Of a DNA stretch of 6,432 nucleotides, positions 5,788 through 6,432 are shown piece after piece; position 1 is the stretch's first letter, and each line of letters begins with the position of its first letter. The notes beneath the pieces are model-generated. The model was not told the DNA's origin. It made no database searches and saw only the letters and a program-made list of their open reading frames with translations. The translations under genes were made by a program, and so were the position numbers. The DNA comes from Candidatus Cloacimonadota bacterium (lineage in GTDB: Bacteria > Cloacimonadota > Cloacimonadia > Cloacimonadales > TCS61), in assembly GCA_030638385.1 (NCBI GenBank), contig DAOWES010000210.1, positions 1-6,432 on the forward strand, read 5' to 3'.

Positions 5788-6429
5788 ATGAGGTTAATCG
5801 CAAGTTTTGTAGCTATCTGCTTGACCCTTTCTTTAGCTGCCAATAATCAAATTGCCCGACTACATTATAATGGTGGTGGCGACTGGTATAATGATCAGGA
5901 TGCAATCCCAAATCTTTGTCAATTCCTCAACAAACATCTAAACACAGATTTTATAATAGAAGAATCCATTGTAAAACCAAGCGATAGCAAGATTTTTGAT
6001 TATCCTTTTATCTTTGCTACCGGTCATGGAAAAATTAGCTTTAATGAAAAAGAGATTACTAATCTTCGAGAATATTTTGCCAGAGGTGGTTTTCTCTATG
6101 TTGATGATGACTATGGTTTGGACGATTCATTTCGTGAAGAGATAAAGAAAGTTTTTCCAAATAAAAAGCTGGTTGAACTTCCGATAAACCATCAAATCTT
6201 TAGTTCCTATTTCAAATTTAACAAGGGACTTCCGAAAATACATAAACACGACAATAAGCGCCCTCAGGCATTTGCCATATTTGACAATAAGGGCAGAATG
6301 TTAGTGCTTTATACATATGAATCCAATATCTCCGATGGCTGGAGCGATGCTCATAATAATAGCCCGAAGATTAGAGAGAGTGCACTTAAAATGGGTGCAA
6401 ACATTATACATTATTTAATAACTAAATAG
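5788..6429 (+). CDS. Secreted DUF4159 domain protein
   Basis: 213 residues, complete, stop TAG. An N-terminal signal peptide (about 1-18, hydrophobic core FVAICLTLSLA) sends it to the periplasm. The rest is one DUF4159 domain: LHYNGGGDWYND (25-36), YPFIFATGHGKISF (72-85), GGFLYVDDDYG (100-110), VELPINHQIF (129-138), GLPKIHKHD (147-155) and LYTYESNISDGW (174-185). The biochemical function of the family is not established. From memory, relatives often lie near MoxR/DUF58/Bat-type von Willebrand clusters, and the fold has been compared with glutamine-amidotransferase-like domains. Neither point can be tested here because the window ends three bases after the stop. The start is firm: GAGGTGA (5780-5786) lies immediately upstream. 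It is transcribed away from the kdsA operon, so a link with LPS is not implied by co-transcription. Confidence 0.88.
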   Translation: MRLIASFVAICLTLSLAANNQIARLHYNGGGDWYNDQDAIPNLCQFLNKHLNTDFIIEESIVKPSDSKIFDYPFIFATGHGKISFNEKEITNLREYFARGGFLYVDDDYGLDDSFREEIKKVFPNKKLVELPINHQIFSSYFKFNKGLPKIHKHDNKRPQAFAIFDNKGRMLVLYTYESNISDGWSDAHNNSPKIRESALKMGANIIHYLITK

Positions 6430-6432
6430 GAA

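Noticed and set aside
1..6432. Novel defence, mobile or toxin-antitoxin system
   Set aside because: Every substantial coding region belongs to a recognisable housekeeping or envelope family or to DUF4159, and no repeats, integrase, transposase or paired small genes were seen.

Overview
The window comes from an AT-rich Gram-negative bacterium. The Gram-negative call rests on genes for Kdo (the inner-core sugar of lipopolysaccharide) and for the Lpt machinery that moves LPS to the outer membrane. Most starts carry a clear Shine-Dalgarno sequence. KdsA is of the Cys-containing, metal-dependent type. The LptA-like protein is long and OstA-like, LptC looks like a lipoprotein, and a DUF4159 protein is present. 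Together these suggest the FCB group or a related candidate phylum (Cloacimonadota-like) rather than Proteobacteria. That placement is an inference from a few proteins, not a phylogeny.

Minus strand, reading right to left: kdsA (5531-4725), kdsC (4723-4199), lptC (4242-3691), an lptA/OstA-like gene (3713-2655), a gap of about 185 bases, lptB (2469-1732), rpoN (1732-284) and the first 94 codons of a dihydrolipoamide dehydrogenase gene, lpd, cut by the left edge. kdsA and kdsC are 1 base apart, kdsC/lptC and lptC/lptA overlap by 44 and 23 bases, and lptB/rpoN and rpoN/lpd share one base in TAATG junctions. This is one compact operon, or two if a candidate promoter in front of lptB is real.

Together, KdsA makes Kdo-8-phosphate and KdsC dephosphorylates it to Kdo. 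LptC and the LptA-like protein form the periplasmic part of the LPS bridge, and LptB is the cytoplasmic ATPase driving extraction. RpoN (sigma-54) is not an envelope enzyme, but it sits directly after lptB, as it does in Proteobacteria. No LptF, LptG or LptD gene is in the window.

Plus strand: after a 256-base divergent intergenic region with a candidate promoter and some small palindromes, a complete secreted DUF4159 protein gene runs from 5788 to 6429, three bases before the right edge.

I found no mobile element, CRISPR array, RNA gene or toxin-antitoxin-like pair. The locus is mostly a recognisable housekeeping envelope operon. The points worth a second look are the conserved gene order, the out-of-phase overlaps, the long LptA-like protein and the N-terminus of LptC.
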